Shown here: positions 1 through 7,663 of the stretch, piece after piece
Layout: every line of letters starts with the position of its first letter
Position numbering within the stretch: position 1 is the first letter of the stretch
Source of the DNA: Micromonospora chalcea
GTDB lineage: Bacteria; Actinomycetota; Actinomycetes; Mycobacteriales; Micromonosporaceae
Direction of reading: 5' to 3'
Assembly (NCBI RefSeq): GCF_002926165.1
Contig: NZ_MAGP01000122.1
Span: 1-56,456 of the forward strand
Length of the DNA stretch: 56,456 nucleotides
Made by a program: the position numbers and the translations under genes
The notes under the pieces: model-generated
The model's input: only the letters and a program-made list of their open reading frames with translations
Databases searched by the model: none
Told to the model about the DNA's origin: nothing

Positions 1-1318
1 CGCTGCCGCTCGCGCTGGCGGAAGCGCTGGCGGACGTGCTGCGCGACGGGGCGACGCTGCTGCTGCTCGGGGCGGCGACGGCTCCGATCACCAGGGTCGC
101 GGCGTAGAGCCGGGACCAGCGGACCACCGAGATCTTGACGACGTCGCCGGTCCGGGGCGCCTCCACCATCTTGCCGTTGCCGATGTACATGGCGACGTGG
201 TGGATGCTCGTCCAGCTGCTGCTGGAGGCGAAGAAGAGCAGGTCGCCGGGGAGCAGCGCGTTCGGTGAGACGGTGCGGGAGCGGGTGGCGTAGTACTGGT
301 CCTTGGCGACCCGCGGCAGGCCCTTGTAGCCGGCCGACCGGTAGGAGGCGAGCACCAGGCCGGAGCAGTCGAACCGGTCCGGGCCCTCGGCGGCCCAGAG
401 GTAGGGGTCGCCGAGCTGGGCGAGGGCGTAGCGGACCGCGGCGAGCGCCTTGGGGTCCGCCGCCAGGCCGTCGATGCTCTGGTTGACGACGTACGAGCTG
501 CCGAGCTGCTGCTCGGCGGCGTCGGCCAGGCGCTCGATCTCGAGCAGCTTGGCGGCGTTCTCCTTGCGCAGCGCGACGAGCGTCGTCTCCTGCTTGCGCA
601 GGTCGGTCTCGGCGCGGGTGAACTCGGCGGCCTTCTCGGTCGCCCGGCGCTGGGCCGAGTCGTGCGCCTCCCGGGCGATCCGCTCGGCGTTCGTGGCCCG
701 GAGGAGTTCGCCGGTCACCGACGTGGTGGCGCCCTCGGCCTTGTCGCCCCGGGTGATGCGCTGGAGGTTGGCGAAGTCACGCAGGCTGGCGCCGAACTCG
801 CCCGGCGGCAGCGCCGCGTCGGCCTTGACCGCGTCGGCGGCGGCGCTCTTCGCGTTCTCCTGGGCCCGGGTGAGCGCGTCCTGGGCCTCCTTGAGCCGGG
901 CGGCGGACTGGGTCAGCTCGGCCTGTGCGGCGTCCCGCTCGCCCTTGATCCGCAGCATTTCCTCGCCCAGCAGCCCGACCTGGGCGTCGAGCTGGTTGAT
1001 CTGCGCGATCAGCGGGCCGTCGGCGGGGTTGGTGACGCCGGTGGTGCCGCCCGGCAGGCCCGGGACGGTTACTCCGGGCACGCCCGGAACGCTGCCGGGC
1101 AGGCCGGGGACGCTGCCGGGCAGTTGCAGGGGGCCGGTGACCTGGGGGCGGGAGCCGGTGCTGGGCACGGTGTCGGGCAGCGGGTCGGCCCAGGCCGGGG
1201 TGGCGAGCGCCGCCGCCGCGACCGCACCGAGGAGGGCGGACCAGAGGGCCGGACGCAGGACCGGTGAGATCACCGGCTGCCGGCCTCGTCGCCGCCGGGC
1301 CTTGGTGCTGTCGGACAT
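1..1318 (-). CDS. Secreted NlpC/P60 peptidoglycan hydrolase (RipA-like), C-terminus cut by window edge
   Basis: About 439 codons are visible and the 3' end lies outside the window. The start ATG at 1318-1316 follows a GGGAGCGGA ribosome site. Residues 1-45 form an Arg-rich signal peptide ending near AWA. A Pro/Gly/Val-rich linker follows, then a long Ala/Glu/Lys-rich coiled-coil region (about 90-275), then an NlpC/P60 domain. The catalytic Cys is in RFDCSGL (Cys318) and the His in HHVAMYIG (His374). The visible end is a Ser/Ala-rich tail. Known for the family: cleavage of D-Glu to meso-DAP bonds in stem peptides, often needed for cell separation. The coiled coil resembles the autoinhibitory or FtsEX-responsive part of actinobacterial RipA/RipC-type enzymes. 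The domain call is firm; the exact orthologue is not assigned. Confidence 0.9.
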   Translation of the reverse strand, partial: MSDSTKARRRRGRQPVISPVLRPALWSALLGAVAAAALATPAWADPLPDTVPSTGSRPQVTGPLQLPGSVPGLPGSVPGVPGVTVPGLPGGTTGVTNPADGPLIAQINQLDAQVGLLGEEMLRIKGERDAAQAELTQSAARLKEAQDALTRAQENAKSAAADAVKADAALPPGEFGASLRDFANLQRITRGDKAEGATTSVTGELLRATNAERIAREAHDSAQRRATEKAAEFTRAETDLRKQETTLVALRKENAAKLLEIERLADAAEQQLGSSYVVNQSIDGLAADPKALAAVRYALAQLGDPYLWAAEGPDRFDCSGLVLASYRSAGYKGLPRVAKDQYYATRSRTVSPNALLPGDLLFFASSSSWTSIHHVAMYIGNGKMVEAPRTGDVVKISVVRWSRLYAATLVIGAVAAPSSSSVAPSRSTSASASASASGS

Positions 1319-1482
1319 TCCGCTCCCCGTCCGGTCTGGTGCCCGCCACGCGAGGTGGGGCGTGTCAGGACAGGACGGCACTGGTGTGTGTTCCGCCCCA
1401 CCCTGTCTTACCTCACCGTCGCAGCGATGTCGATGTGCGGAGAGTGACGGCGGGTGAACTGGCTCGACCACGTCGGCGGCTG

Positions 1483-1505
1483 GTCGGACCCGCGACGTAC
1501 GCTCG
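1483..1505 (+). promoter_or_regulatory. mqnE promoter block shared with mqnC
   Basis: This 23-bp block matches positions 27454-27476 upstream of mqnC at 22 of 23 bases. It contains a TACGCT -10 box (1498-1503) inside the palindromic core CGTACG. Here the start codon is about 37 nt downstream of the box, so mqnE would have a short leader, whereas the mqnC start codon sits right at the predicted transcription start. Coordinate promoter or operator use by two genes of one pathway is inference. Confidence 0.55.
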
Positions 1506-1539
1506 ATCGGGAACCCAGGGGGAAGGACGTGGCTTTCGG

Positions 1540-2709
1540 ATGGACGCCGGACTCAAGCGCGAACTCGAAGCGAAGGTGTACGCCGGGGAGCGGCTGACCC
1601 GCGAGGACGGCATCGCCCTCTACGACAGCGACGACCTGACCTGGCTGGGCCGGCTGGCCCACCACAGGCGTACGGAGCTCAACGGCGACCGGGTGATGTT
1701 CAACGTCAACCGGCACCTGAACCTGACGAACGTCTGCTCGGCGTCGTGCGCGTACTGCTCGTTCCAGCGCAAGCCGGGCGAGAAGGACGCCTACACGATG
1801 CGGATCGACGAGGCGGTCCGTAAGGCCAAGGAGATGGAGGACGAGCAGCTCACCGAGCTGCACATCGTCAACGGCCTGCACCCGACGCTGCCCTGGCGCT
1901 ACTACCCGAAGGTGCTGCGGGAGCTGAAGGCCGCGCTGCCGAACGTCAACCTCAAGGCGTTCACCGCGACCGAGGTGCAGTGGTTCGAGAAGATCAGCGG
2001 GCTCACCGCCGACGCGATCCTCGACGAGCTGATGGACGCCGGCCTGGAGTCCCTGACCGGCGGCGGCGCGGAGATCTTCGACTGGGAGATCCGCCAGCAC
2101 ATCGTCGACCACAACTGCCACTGGGAGGACTGGTCGCGCATCCACCGGCTGGCCCACTCCAAGGGCATGAAGACGCCGTCGACCATGCTCTACGGCCACA
2201 TCGAGGAGCCCCGGCACCGGGTCGACCACGTGCTGCGGCTGCGCGAGCTGCAGGACGAGACCGGTGGCTTCCAGGTCTTCATCCCGCTGCGCTACCAGCA
2301 CGACTTCGTCGACTCGGCGGACGGCAAGATCCGTAACCGGATCCAGGCCCGCACCACGATGGCCTCGCCGGCCGAGTCGCTGAAGACGTTCGCGGTCTCC
2401 CGGCTGCTGTTCGACAACGTGCCGCACGTCAAGTGCTTCTGGGTCATGCACGGCCTGTCGGTGGCTCAGCTCTCGCTGAACTTCGGCGTCGACGACCTGG
2501 ACGGCTCGGTCGTGGAATACAAGATCACCCACGACGCCGACTCGTACGGCACGCCGAACACCATGCACCGCGACGACCTGCTGCACATGATCTGGGACGC
2601 CGGGTTCCGCCCGGTCGAGCGGAACACCCGCTACGAGATCGTGCGTGAGTACGACGGGCCGTCGTCGCTGGCCGAGCGCCGGTCCGAGCCGCAGCAGGTC
2701 TGGGCCTGA
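1540..2709 (+). CDS. mqnE: Aminofutalosine synthase MqnE (radical SAM)
   Basis: The protein has 389 residues. The radical-SAM cluster motif CxxxCxxC is C66-SAS-C70-AY-C73, preceded by NRHLNLTNV, typical of MqnE. The family joins 3-[(1-carboxyvinyl)oxy]benzoate (the MqnA product) to S-adenosylmethionine to give aminofutalosine in the futalosine route to menaquinone. I chose ATG 1540 because conserved sequence begins there (MDAGLKRELE). The open frame extends 92 codons upstream but reads as low-complexity Arg/Pro sequence over the promoter. A purine-rich AGGGGGAAGG lies about 13 nt upstream of the ATG. Two small membrane-protein genes follow on the same strand. mqnA and mqnC lie elsewhere in the window, so the pathway is dispersed rather than in one operon. 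Confidence 0.95.
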   Translation: MDAGLKRELEAKVYAGERLTREDGIALYDSDDLTWLGRLAHHRRTELNGDRVMFNVNRHLNLTNVCSASCAYCSFQRKPGEKDAYTMRIDEAVRKAKEMEDEQLTELHIVNGLHPTLPWRYYPKVLRELKAALPNVNLKAFTATEVQWFEKISGLTADAILDELMDAGLESLTGGGAEIFDWEIRQHIVDHNCHWEDWSRIHRLAHSKGMKTPSTMLYGHIEEPRHRVDHVLRLRELQDETGGFQVFIPLRYQHDFVDSADGKIRNRIQARTTMASPAESLKTFAVSRLLFDNVPHVKCFWVMHGLSVAQLSLNFGVDDLDGSVVEYKITHDADSYGTPNTMHRDDLLHMIWDAGFRPVERNTRYEIVREYDGPSSLAERRSEPQQVWA

Positions 2710-2716
2710 GCGGGCG

Positions 2717-3145
2717 ATGAGCGGCGAGGAACAGCAGCGCGCCTTCCCCCGGCGTGACGCCGAGGGGCGCATCCTGACCCTCGGTGACCTGCTCGGCGTG
2801 AGCCTCGCCGGCCTGGTCATCGGGGTGCTGGCGCTGCTGGTCTTCGAATGGGCGTTCGCCACCATCGGCGACAGCGGCTTCGGGGGCACGAACGGCTGGC
2901 TGGCGGTGATCCTGCCGCTCTGGTTGTTCTGGGACGAGTTCCGGGCCTGGGAGTTCGGCGCCGCCCGGGTGGTGGCGGCGCTGGTCGGCATCGCGCTCGG
3001 CGTACTCGCCGGTCTGCTGGCCGCCGGGCTGGCCTCGGGGCTGCCCGCGCTGTTCACGGGAGCGTTGGCCGCGGCGGTGTTCACCGTGGTCTACGCGGTC
3101 GTCTGGTTTCATGGCGTGCACTGGCTGGCCCGGCGTACGGGCTGA
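2717..3145 (+). CDS. Small integral membrane protein of unknown function downstream of mqnE
   Basis: The protein has 142 residues and starts at ATG 2717, 7 nt after the mqnE stop, so it is probably cotranscribed. The N-terminus is charged (about 25 residues) with PRRDAEGRIL. Roughly four hydrophobic segments follow: LLGVSLAGLVIGVLALLVF, GWLAVILPLWLF, an Ala/Val/Leu-rich segment near 80-105, and a last one ending VVYAVVWFHGVHW. I recognise no catalytic motif and no named family. Its position between mqnE and the DUF4229 gene suggests a membrane role linked to the quinone or cell envelope, but this is only context. Confidence 0.7.
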   Translation: MSGEEQQRAFPRRDAEGRILTLGDLLGVSLAGLVIGVLALLVFEWAFATIGDSGFGGTNGWLAVILPLWLFWDEFRAWEFGAARVVAALVGIALGVLAGLLAAGLASGLPALFTGALAAAVFTVVYAVVWFHGVHWLARRTG

Positions 3146-3171
3146 GGCACGAAGAGAGTGGGAATGCGGGA

Positions 3172-3450
3172 ATGAGCGCGGCGCTCAAGTACACGCTGGG
3201 CCGGATCGGGCTGTTCGTCGTCGTGCTGGCGGCCCTCTGGTTCGTCGACATGAACATGTTCCTGCGGCTGATGCTGGCGCTGATCTTCTCCGCCACGCTG
3301 TCGTTCTTCCTGCTCAAGGGCCTGCGGGACCAGATGGCCGGGGAGATGGCGGAGGCGGCCGAGCGGCGTCGCCTGGAGAAGGACCGGCTGCGCTCCGCGC
3401 TGGCCGGTGAGGACCAGGCCGAGGCGGACGGCGAACGCCGCGACAGCTGA
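3172..3450 (+). CDS. DUF4229-type small membrane protein
   Basis: The protein has 92 residues. Two hydrophobic helices (about residues 9-27 and 30-48) are separated by a short DMNMFLR turn. A charged, Glu/Arg-rich cytoplasmic tail follows (EMAEAAERRRLEKDRLR) and ends in an acidic stretch. The layout matches DUF4229 proteins, which in many actinobacteria sit directly after mqnE. The start ATG 3172 follows a weak GAGAGTGGGAA purine run. It is the last gene before a strong hairpin at 3462-3491, so the unit appears to be mqnE, membrane protein, DUF4229. Function is unknown. The call rests on topology and neighbourhood rather than on residues of known role. Confidence 0.75.
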   Translation: MSAALKYTLGRIGLFVVVLAALWFVDMNMFLRLMLALIFSATLSFFLLKGLRDQMAGEMAEAAERRRLEKDRLRSALAGEDQAEADGERRDS

Positions 3451-3461
3451 GCGGACCGGCG

Positions 3462-3491
3462 GGGCCCGGCGCGCGACGTCGCGCCGGGCCC
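3462..3491. terminator. Strong hairpin terminator between convergent genes
   Basis: GGGCCCGGCGCG (3462-3473) and CGCGCCGGGCCC (3480-3491) form a perfect 12-bp stem with a 6-nt loop. It lies between the DUF4229 gene (+) and the C39 peptidase (-). There is no long T run, as is usual in high-GC actinobacteria. It may act for both strands. Confidence 0.75.
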
Positions 3492-3500
3492 TTCGCCGTT

Positions 3501-3560
3501 CACCAGCCGGTCGAGCGGTTCACCGGATGGTCGAGCCGCTCACCAGTTGGTCGAGCCCGG
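3501..3560. repeat. Three tandem 20-bp units at the 3' end of the C39 peptidase gene
   Basis: The units are 3501-3520, 3521-3540 and 3541-3560. Each follows CACC(A/G)-N4-GGTCGAGC-N-N-N-N with an exact 20-bp period. Each unit boundary contributes TCA, a TGA on the minus strand, at 3500, 3520 and 3540. Because 20 is not a multiple of 3, the three stops fall in all three frames. The peptidase uses the stop at 3540. Confidence 0.8.
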
Positions 3561-4880
3561 GACGACCGGCCACGGCCGGTCGACCGGCTTGATCAGGTAC
3601 GCGATGCCGCCCGAGCCGGAGGCCACTGTGCCGTTGGCGCGGTAGCGCTTGGTGCGCAGCCAGATCTGCTCGAACTGCTCCCGCTTGTAGACGTTGCGCA
3701 CCGCCTCGTTCGAGGAGGACGCGGGGTCGTTGACGATCACGTCGCCCTCGGCGGTGAAGCCGACGATCACGAACAGGTGCCCGGCGGTGCCGTAGTTGGC
3801 CCCGTCCAGTTCGCTGGCGAGGAACGACTGCGAGGTGACCACCGGGATGCCGGCCCTGATGAAGCGTTCCGCCTCGTCCAGCGAGTGCAGCCGGGTGACC
3901 CGGCCCTCCAGGCCGGGGAAGCTCGCCGCGTACGCGGTGTTGAACGGCCAGTTGCCCGCGCCGTCGTACTCGTAGTCGTAGGTCATCCGGGCGGCGTGGT
4001 CGACAGTCGGGTCGGGGTAGGCGGGGTCGACCCAGGAGGTGTCCTCGGCCGAGGGCTTGCGGCCCCAGTACTCGACCACCATCTCCGTCGAGGTGGGAGA
4101 GCACCACGCCTCGCCGCCGCCGTTGTACTCGGGGTACTCGCCGATGTGGACGTTCTGCGAGTAGCGCGGCACGGCCAGCTCGGTGCCCCAGGCGATGCCG
4201 CCCCGGCTCGGGGTGACGGTGAACCGGTCGGGCACGTTCGACGCCATCGCGCCGACCATTCGGACCTGCGGCGCGGCGGCCTGGCCGGGCGCGCGGTAGA
4301 GCGTCAGCCGCAGCTGGTACGAGCGCAGCAGCACTCCGGCGTCGGCGTCGTCGATCGAGAACGTGTCGGTCCAGATGCTCGACCAGGGGTCGCCCTGGCC
4401 GTCCAGCGTGGACCGCTTGATGTCCTGGTCGCCGGAGGCCCAGCGGCCCATGACGAACCACGGGGTCTGCGCCCCGGTGTTGTACGTGCCGTGCAGCTCG
4501 ACCTGGATCCAGGTGCCGGCCGGGGTGGCGGCGTTCCAGGACGCGACCATCTCGCTGGCGTCGAACCCGATCCGCCGCTCGGGTGAGGTCCAGGTGGCGT
4601 ACTCCCAGGTGCGGGTCGTGCCGGTGTGCTCGTCGGTGAACTCGGTGGTGCCCACCGGGCGGTCGATGGTCAGCGCGGGGTGACGGCCCGGTACGGCGCG
4701 GGTGCCCTGGTGGGAGCCGCTGCGCCAGTCGGGGAAGCGGGAGAACTCCTGGAACGTGATCTGTTCGTCGTGCGTGACGCCCGGCCGCGCGGCTTGTGCC
4801 TGGGCCGGTGCGGTGGTGCCGAGGAGGGTGAGCGCGGTGAGGCCGGCGAGGGCGGCCGCGCGCATGGGTCGTCCGAACAT
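3540..4880 (-). CDS. Secreted C39-like (peptidase_C39_2) cysteine peptidase
   Basis: The protein has 446 residues. ATG 4880 is chosen because GGAG precedes it by 8 nt and a clear signal peptide follows (AALAGLTALTLLG...APAQAQA, about 1-30). The C-terminal half is a C39-like papain-fold domain. The likely catalytic Cys260 is in GEAWCSPTST, His368 in YGTAGHLFVIVG and Asp385 in VIVNDP. The N-terminal half (about 35-235) is a predicted beta-rich domain with no name I can give. Known for the family: C39_2 proteins are secreted or envelope hydrolases, distinct from the C39 domains of bacteriocin exporters. No ABC transporter or leader peptide gene is adjacent, so bacteriocin processing is unlikely. 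The substrate is unknown. The gene is divergent from an M14 carboxypeptidase, suggesting a shared extracellular proteolysis region. Confidence 0.85.
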   Translation of the reverse strand: MFGRPMRAAALAGLTALTLLGTTAPAQAQAARPGVTHDEQITFQEFSRFPDWRSGSHQGTRAVPGRHPALTIDRPVGTTEFTDEHTGTTRTWEYATWTSPERRIGFDASEMVASWNAATPAGTWIQVELHGTYNTGAQTPWFVMGRWASGDQDIKRSTLDGQGDPWSSIWTDTFSIDDADAGVLLRSYQLRLTLYRAPGQAAAPQVRMVGAMASNVPDRFTVTPSRGGIAWGTELAVPRYSQNVHIGEYPEYNGGGEAWCSPTSTEMVVEYWGRKPSAEDTSWVDPAYPDPTVDHAARMTYDYEYDGAGNWPFNTAYAASFPGLEGRVTRLHSLDEAERFIRAGIPVVTSQSFLASELDGANYGTAGHLFVIVGFTAEGDVIVNDPASSSNEAVRNVYKREQFEQIWLRTKRYRANGTVASGSGGIAYLIKPVDRPWPVVPGSTNW

Positions 4881-5087
4881 GGCAGCTCCACGGGGAGACG
4901 GCATCGTTGCCGTTCACTGTCGCGCCTGGCGGGAAGTTTCGCCAGATGTTCAGGCATGGAAAATCATTGCCGAAGTTACGATCAGGTCGGGATGACTAAA
5001 GGGAGAGACAGATATTGATATGACCATGTGTCTCCTGGTGGAGTGTGCGGACAACGGGAGCTCTCCCGTACCCCCAGGAGGTTGTCC
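4881..5087. promoter_or_regulatory. Divergent promoter region of two secreted peptidases
   Basis: This 207-bp gap is clearly more AT-rich in its middle (about 4960-5030) than the flanking genes. It contains an inverted repeat CTGGCG-N8-CGCCAG (4926-4945) in what would be the leader of the minus-strand peptidase. It also has a GAGACA...TGTCTC pair (about 5005-5034) upstream of the carboxypeptidase. A TAACTT-like -10 is readable on the minus strand near 4975. The exact promoters are uncertain. Confidence 0.45.
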
Positions 5088-6410
5088 ATGGCCTTCCGCA
5101 CCTCTCCGTTCCGCCGCCGGCTGGCGCTCGCCGCCGCCGTCGGCCTGACCATCGTCAGCGCGGCCGCCGCGCCCGCCGTCGCCCGGCCCGCGCCGGAGGG
5201 CTCCGGCGAGCCGGCCACCGTCGCGTACCGGGTGCTCGGCCCCCGCACCGCCGCGGACCGCACCGCGGTCGCCGGCACCGGCGCCGCCATCGACTACTCC
5301 GAACACGGTGTGTTGCACGTCACGGCCACCAAGGCCGAGGCGAACGCGATCACCCGGCTCGGGTTCCGGCTCGAGAAGGACGTCGTGCCGGAGCACGACC
5401 ACGCCGACGGGGGCATGACCGCCAACGCGTTCCCGCCCGCCGACTCGAACTACCACGACTACGCCGAGCTGACAGCGGTGGTGAACAAGGTGGTCGCCGA
5501 CCACCCGACCATCGCGCGGAAGCTGAGCATCGGCACGTCCTACCAGGGCCGGGACCTGATGGCCGTGAAGATCTCCGACAACGTCGCCACCGACGAGGCG
5601 GAGCCGGAGATCCTGTTCAACGCCCAGCAGCACGCGCGTGAGCACCTGACCGTCGAAATGGCGATCTACCTGCTCAACCTCTTCACCGACAACTACGGCA
5701 GCGACTCCCGGATCACAAACATCGTCAACACCCGGGAGATCTGGATCGTCCCCACCGTCAACCCCGACGGCAGCGAGTACGACATCGCCACCGGCTCCTA
5801 CCGCTCCTGGCGCAAGAACCGGCAGCCCAACAGCGGCTCCACCGCCGTCGGCACCGACCTGAACCGCAACTGGGGCTACCAGTGGGGCTGCTGCGGCGGC
5901 TCGTCCAGCTCGAAGTCGTCGGACACCTACCGGGGCCCGTCCGCCTTCTCCGCGCCGGAGACCGCGGCGCTGCGCAACTTCGTCAACAGCCGGGTCGTCG
6001 GCGGGGTGCAGCAGATCAAGGCGAACATCGACTTCCACACCTACTCGCAGCTGGTGCTCTGGCCGTACGGGTACACGTACAACAACACCGCCACCGGGAT
6101 GAACACCGACCAGTACAACACCTTCGCCACCATCGGACGGCAGATGGCGGCGACCAACAACTACACCCCGGAACAGTCGAGCGACCTCTACATCGCCGAC
6201 GGCACCAGCATCGACTGGATGTGGGGCGCCCACAAGATCTGGGCGTACACCTTCGAGATGTACCCCGGCTCGGCCTCCGGAGGCGGCTTCTACCCGCCGG
6301 ACGAGGTGATCCCGGCGCAGACCTCACGCAACCGGGAGGCCGTGCTGATCCTGTCCGAGTACGCCGACTGCCCGTACCGGGCGATCGGCAAGCAGAGCCA
6401 GTACTGCTGA
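5088..6410 (+). CDS. Secreted zinc carboxypeptidase, M14 family
   Basis: The protein has 440 residues. ATG 5088 has a strong CAGGAGG 7 nt upstream and a signal peptide (RRRLALAAAVGL...APAVARP, about 1-33). Residues 35-115 look like a propeptide. The M14 catalytic domain follows. Zinc ligands are His182 and Glu185 in QQHAREH and His317 in IDFHTYSQ. The substrate-binding DLNRNWGY contains Arg260 and the general base is Glu390 in YTFEMYP. All expected residues are present. The protein ends soon after the catalytic domain, with no added cell-wall-binding or proprotein-convertase domain. The expected role is extracellular removal of C-terminal residues from peptides for nutrition. It is followed by a very strong terminator, so it is monocistronic. 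Confidence 0.93.
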   Translation: MAFRTSPFRRRLALAAAVGLTIVSAAAAPAVARPAPEGSGEPATVAYRVLGPRTAADRTAVAGTGAAIDYSEHGVLHVTATKAEANAITRLGFRLEKDVVPEHDHADGGMTANAFPPADSNYHDYAELTAVVNKVVADHPTIARKLSIGTSYQGRDLMAVKISDNVATDEAEPEILFNAQQHAREHLTVEMAIYLLNLFTDNYGSDSRITNIVNTREIWIVPTVNPDGSEYDIATGSYRSWRKNRQPNSGSTAVGTDLNRNWGYQWGCCGGSSSSKSSDTYRGPSAFSAPETAALRNFVNSRVVGGVQQIKANIDFHTYSQLVLWPYGYTYNNTATGMNTDQYNTFATIGRQMAATNNYTPEQSSDLYIADGTSIDWMWGAHKIWAYTFEMYPGSASGGGFYPPDEVIPAQTSRNREAVLILSEYADCPYRAIGKQSQYC

Positions 6411-6420
6411 CCTCACCACC

Positions 6421-6461
6421 GGGTGGGAACCCCGGTTCCACCCCCGCCGGGGTTCCCACCC
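6421..6461 (+). terminator. 15-bp hairpin terminator after the M14 carboxypeptidase
   Basis: GGGTGGGAACCCCGG (6421-6435) pairs perfectly with CCGGGGTTCCCACCC (6447-6461) across an 11-nt loop, starting 10 nt after the carboxypeptidase stop. It separates that gene from the riboswitch-controlled transcript. Confidence 0.85.
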
Positions 6462-6498
6462 ACCCCCACCGTCCGGACGATCTCCGCTGGTCGTGCGC

Positions 6499-6504
6499 TA
6501 CCGT
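6499..6504 (+). promoter_or_regulatory. Putative -10 box of the btuFCD transcript
   Basis: TACCGT fits TANNNT and lies about 20 nt before the first conserved riboswitch bases, predicting a start near 6511. No convincing -35 is visible. A perfect 7-bp inverted repeat GTGGCAC/GTGCCAC (6503-6509, 6515-6521) overlaps this point. Confidence 0.45.
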
Positions 6505-6510
6505 GGCACC

Positions 6511-6640
6511 GACCGTGCCACAGCGAAGCCGGTGCGAAACCGGCGCTGTCCCGCAACTGTGATGCCCCGTACGCGCGGCGTCGGCCTCCCGCCGGCGCCG
6601 ACGGACGTGGGACGAGCCAGGTCGCCTGCGGCCCGGTCGC
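6511..6640 (+). ncRNA. Cobalamin (B12) riboswitch aptamer
   Basis: Conserved elements occur in the canonical order. They are GAAGCCGGTGCGAAACCGGC (about 6525-6544), then TCCCGCAACTGTGATG, then a variable arm with a GGCGTCGGC...GCCGACG stem, then GACGAGCCAGGTCGCCTGC (6611-6629), the B12-box portion. The aptamer sits directly upstream of a cobalamin-type ABC importer, the classic location. Known behaviour of the class: binding of adenosyl- or aquocobalamin represses the downstream gene. The ends are approximate because the P1 helix could not be delimited by eye. Confidence 0.9.
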
Positions 6641-6682
6641 GACACGCGCTCTCGAGGAAGGGCGCCTCGCGGACGGGCCTCT

Positions 6683-6724
6683 CTTCCTGTCGGCGAAGCA
6701 CCACACTCCTCGACCGACAGGAGG
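6683..6724 (+). promoter_or_regulatory. SD-sequestering hairpin, riboswitch expression platform
   Basis: CTTCCTGTCGG (6683-6693) can pair over 11 bp (one G-U) with CCGACAGGAGG (6714-6724). The latter includes the btuF ribosome site AGGAGG, 5 nt before ATG 6729. The 20-nt loop and absence of a T tract point to control of translation initiation rather than termination. Confidence 0.75.
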
Positions 6725-6728
6725 CTTC

Positions 6729-7661
6729 ATGTCCCGACGTACCCCCCGGCTCTTCGCCACCGCGCTCGCGGCCGGCGTGCTGCTTCTCGGCGGTTGCGCC
6801 GAGAAGACCTCGACCGACACCCCCGCCGCCGGCGCCTCCGGCGGCGCGTTCCCGGCCACCGTCGGCAAGCTGACGCTGGAGAAGCGGCCCGAGAAGATCG
6901 TCTCGCTCTCGCCGACCTCCACCGAGATGCTCTTCGCCATCGGCGCCGGCAAGCAGGTCACCGCCGTCGACGACCAGTCGAACTACCCGGCCGACGCGCC
7001 CCGCACCGACCTGTCCGGCTACCAGCCGAACGCGGAGGCGGTCGCCTCCCGCAACCCCGACCTGGTGGTGATCTCGGACAACCTCAACAAGATCGCCGAC
7101 CAGCTCGTCGCGCTGAAGATCCCGGTGCTGCAGATCCCCGCCGCGGCCACGCTCGACGACACGTACCGGCAGCTCACCGACCTGGGCACGCTCACCGGCC
7201 ACCGGTCCGAGGCCGAGGCCGTGGTGCAGAAGATGAAGGACGACATCACCGCGCTGACCAAGGACCTGCCCAAGCGCACCGAGAAGCTGACCTACTTCCA
7301 CGAACTGGGTCCGGAGCTGTACACCGCGACCAGCAAGACGTTCATCGGCACCATCTACGCGCTCGCCGGGCTGGAGAACATCGCCGACCCGTCCGACGCC
7401 GACGGGAAGAACGGCGGCTACCCGCAGCTCTCCCAGGAGGTCATCGTCAAGGCGAACCCCGACTTCGTCTTCCTGTCCGACACCAAGTGCTGCAAGCAGA
7501 ACGCCGACACGGTGAAGGCGCGCAGCGGGTGGGCCGGCATCAACGCGGTGAAGAACAACCAGATCGTGGAGCTGGACGACGACATCGCCTCGCGCTGGGG
7601 GCCGCGCGTGGTCGACCTTCTCAAGGTCATCGTCGACGCCACCGCCAAGGTTCCGGCCTGA
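6729..7661 (+). CDS. btuF: Cobalamin ABC transporter substrate-binding lipoprotein (BtuF-like)
   Basis: The protein has 310 residues. The signal peptide ends in the lipobox LLLGGC with Cys23 as the lipidated residue. The mature domain is the helical-backbone periplasmic-binding fold of BtuF/FhuD, with recognisable PEKIVSLSPTSTEMLFAIGA near residues 55-75 and a terminal VVDLLKVIVD. ATG 6729 is fixed by the adjacent AGGAGG and by the lipoprotein signal. The family delivers cobalamin, haem or Fe-siderophores to a FecCD-type permease. The upstream cobalamin riboswitch makes a corrinoid the likely ligand. It is the first gene of a tight operon: the permease starts 2 nt after its stop. Confidence 0.92.
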   Translation: MSRRTPRLFATALAAGVLLLGGCAEKTSTDTPAAGASGGAFPATVGKLTLEKRPEKIVSLSPTSTEMLFAIGAGKQVTAVDDQSNYPADAPRTDLSGYQPNAEAVASRNPDLVVISDNLNKIADQLVALKIPVLQIPAAATLDDTYRQLTDLGTLTGHRSEAEAVVQKMKDDITALTKDLPKRTEKLTYFHELGPELYTATSKTFIGTIYALAGLENIADPSDADGKNGGYPQLSQEVIVKANPDFVFLSDTKCCKQNADTVKARSGWAGINAVKNNQIVELDDDIASRWGPRVVDLLKVIVDATAKVPA

Positions 7662-7663
7662 CA

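Noticed and set aside
1408..3084. Long minus-strand open frame opposite mqnE and the small membrane gene
   Set aside because: It is a shadow frame: composition is His/Val/Arg/Pro-rich, there is no ribosome site, and the plus strand encodes clear MqnE.
3501..3560. Reading the tandem repeats as a PHO box (GTTCACC units)
   Set aside because: The period is 20 bp rather than 11 or 22, and the repeats sit at a gene 3' end beside a terminator, not in a promoter.
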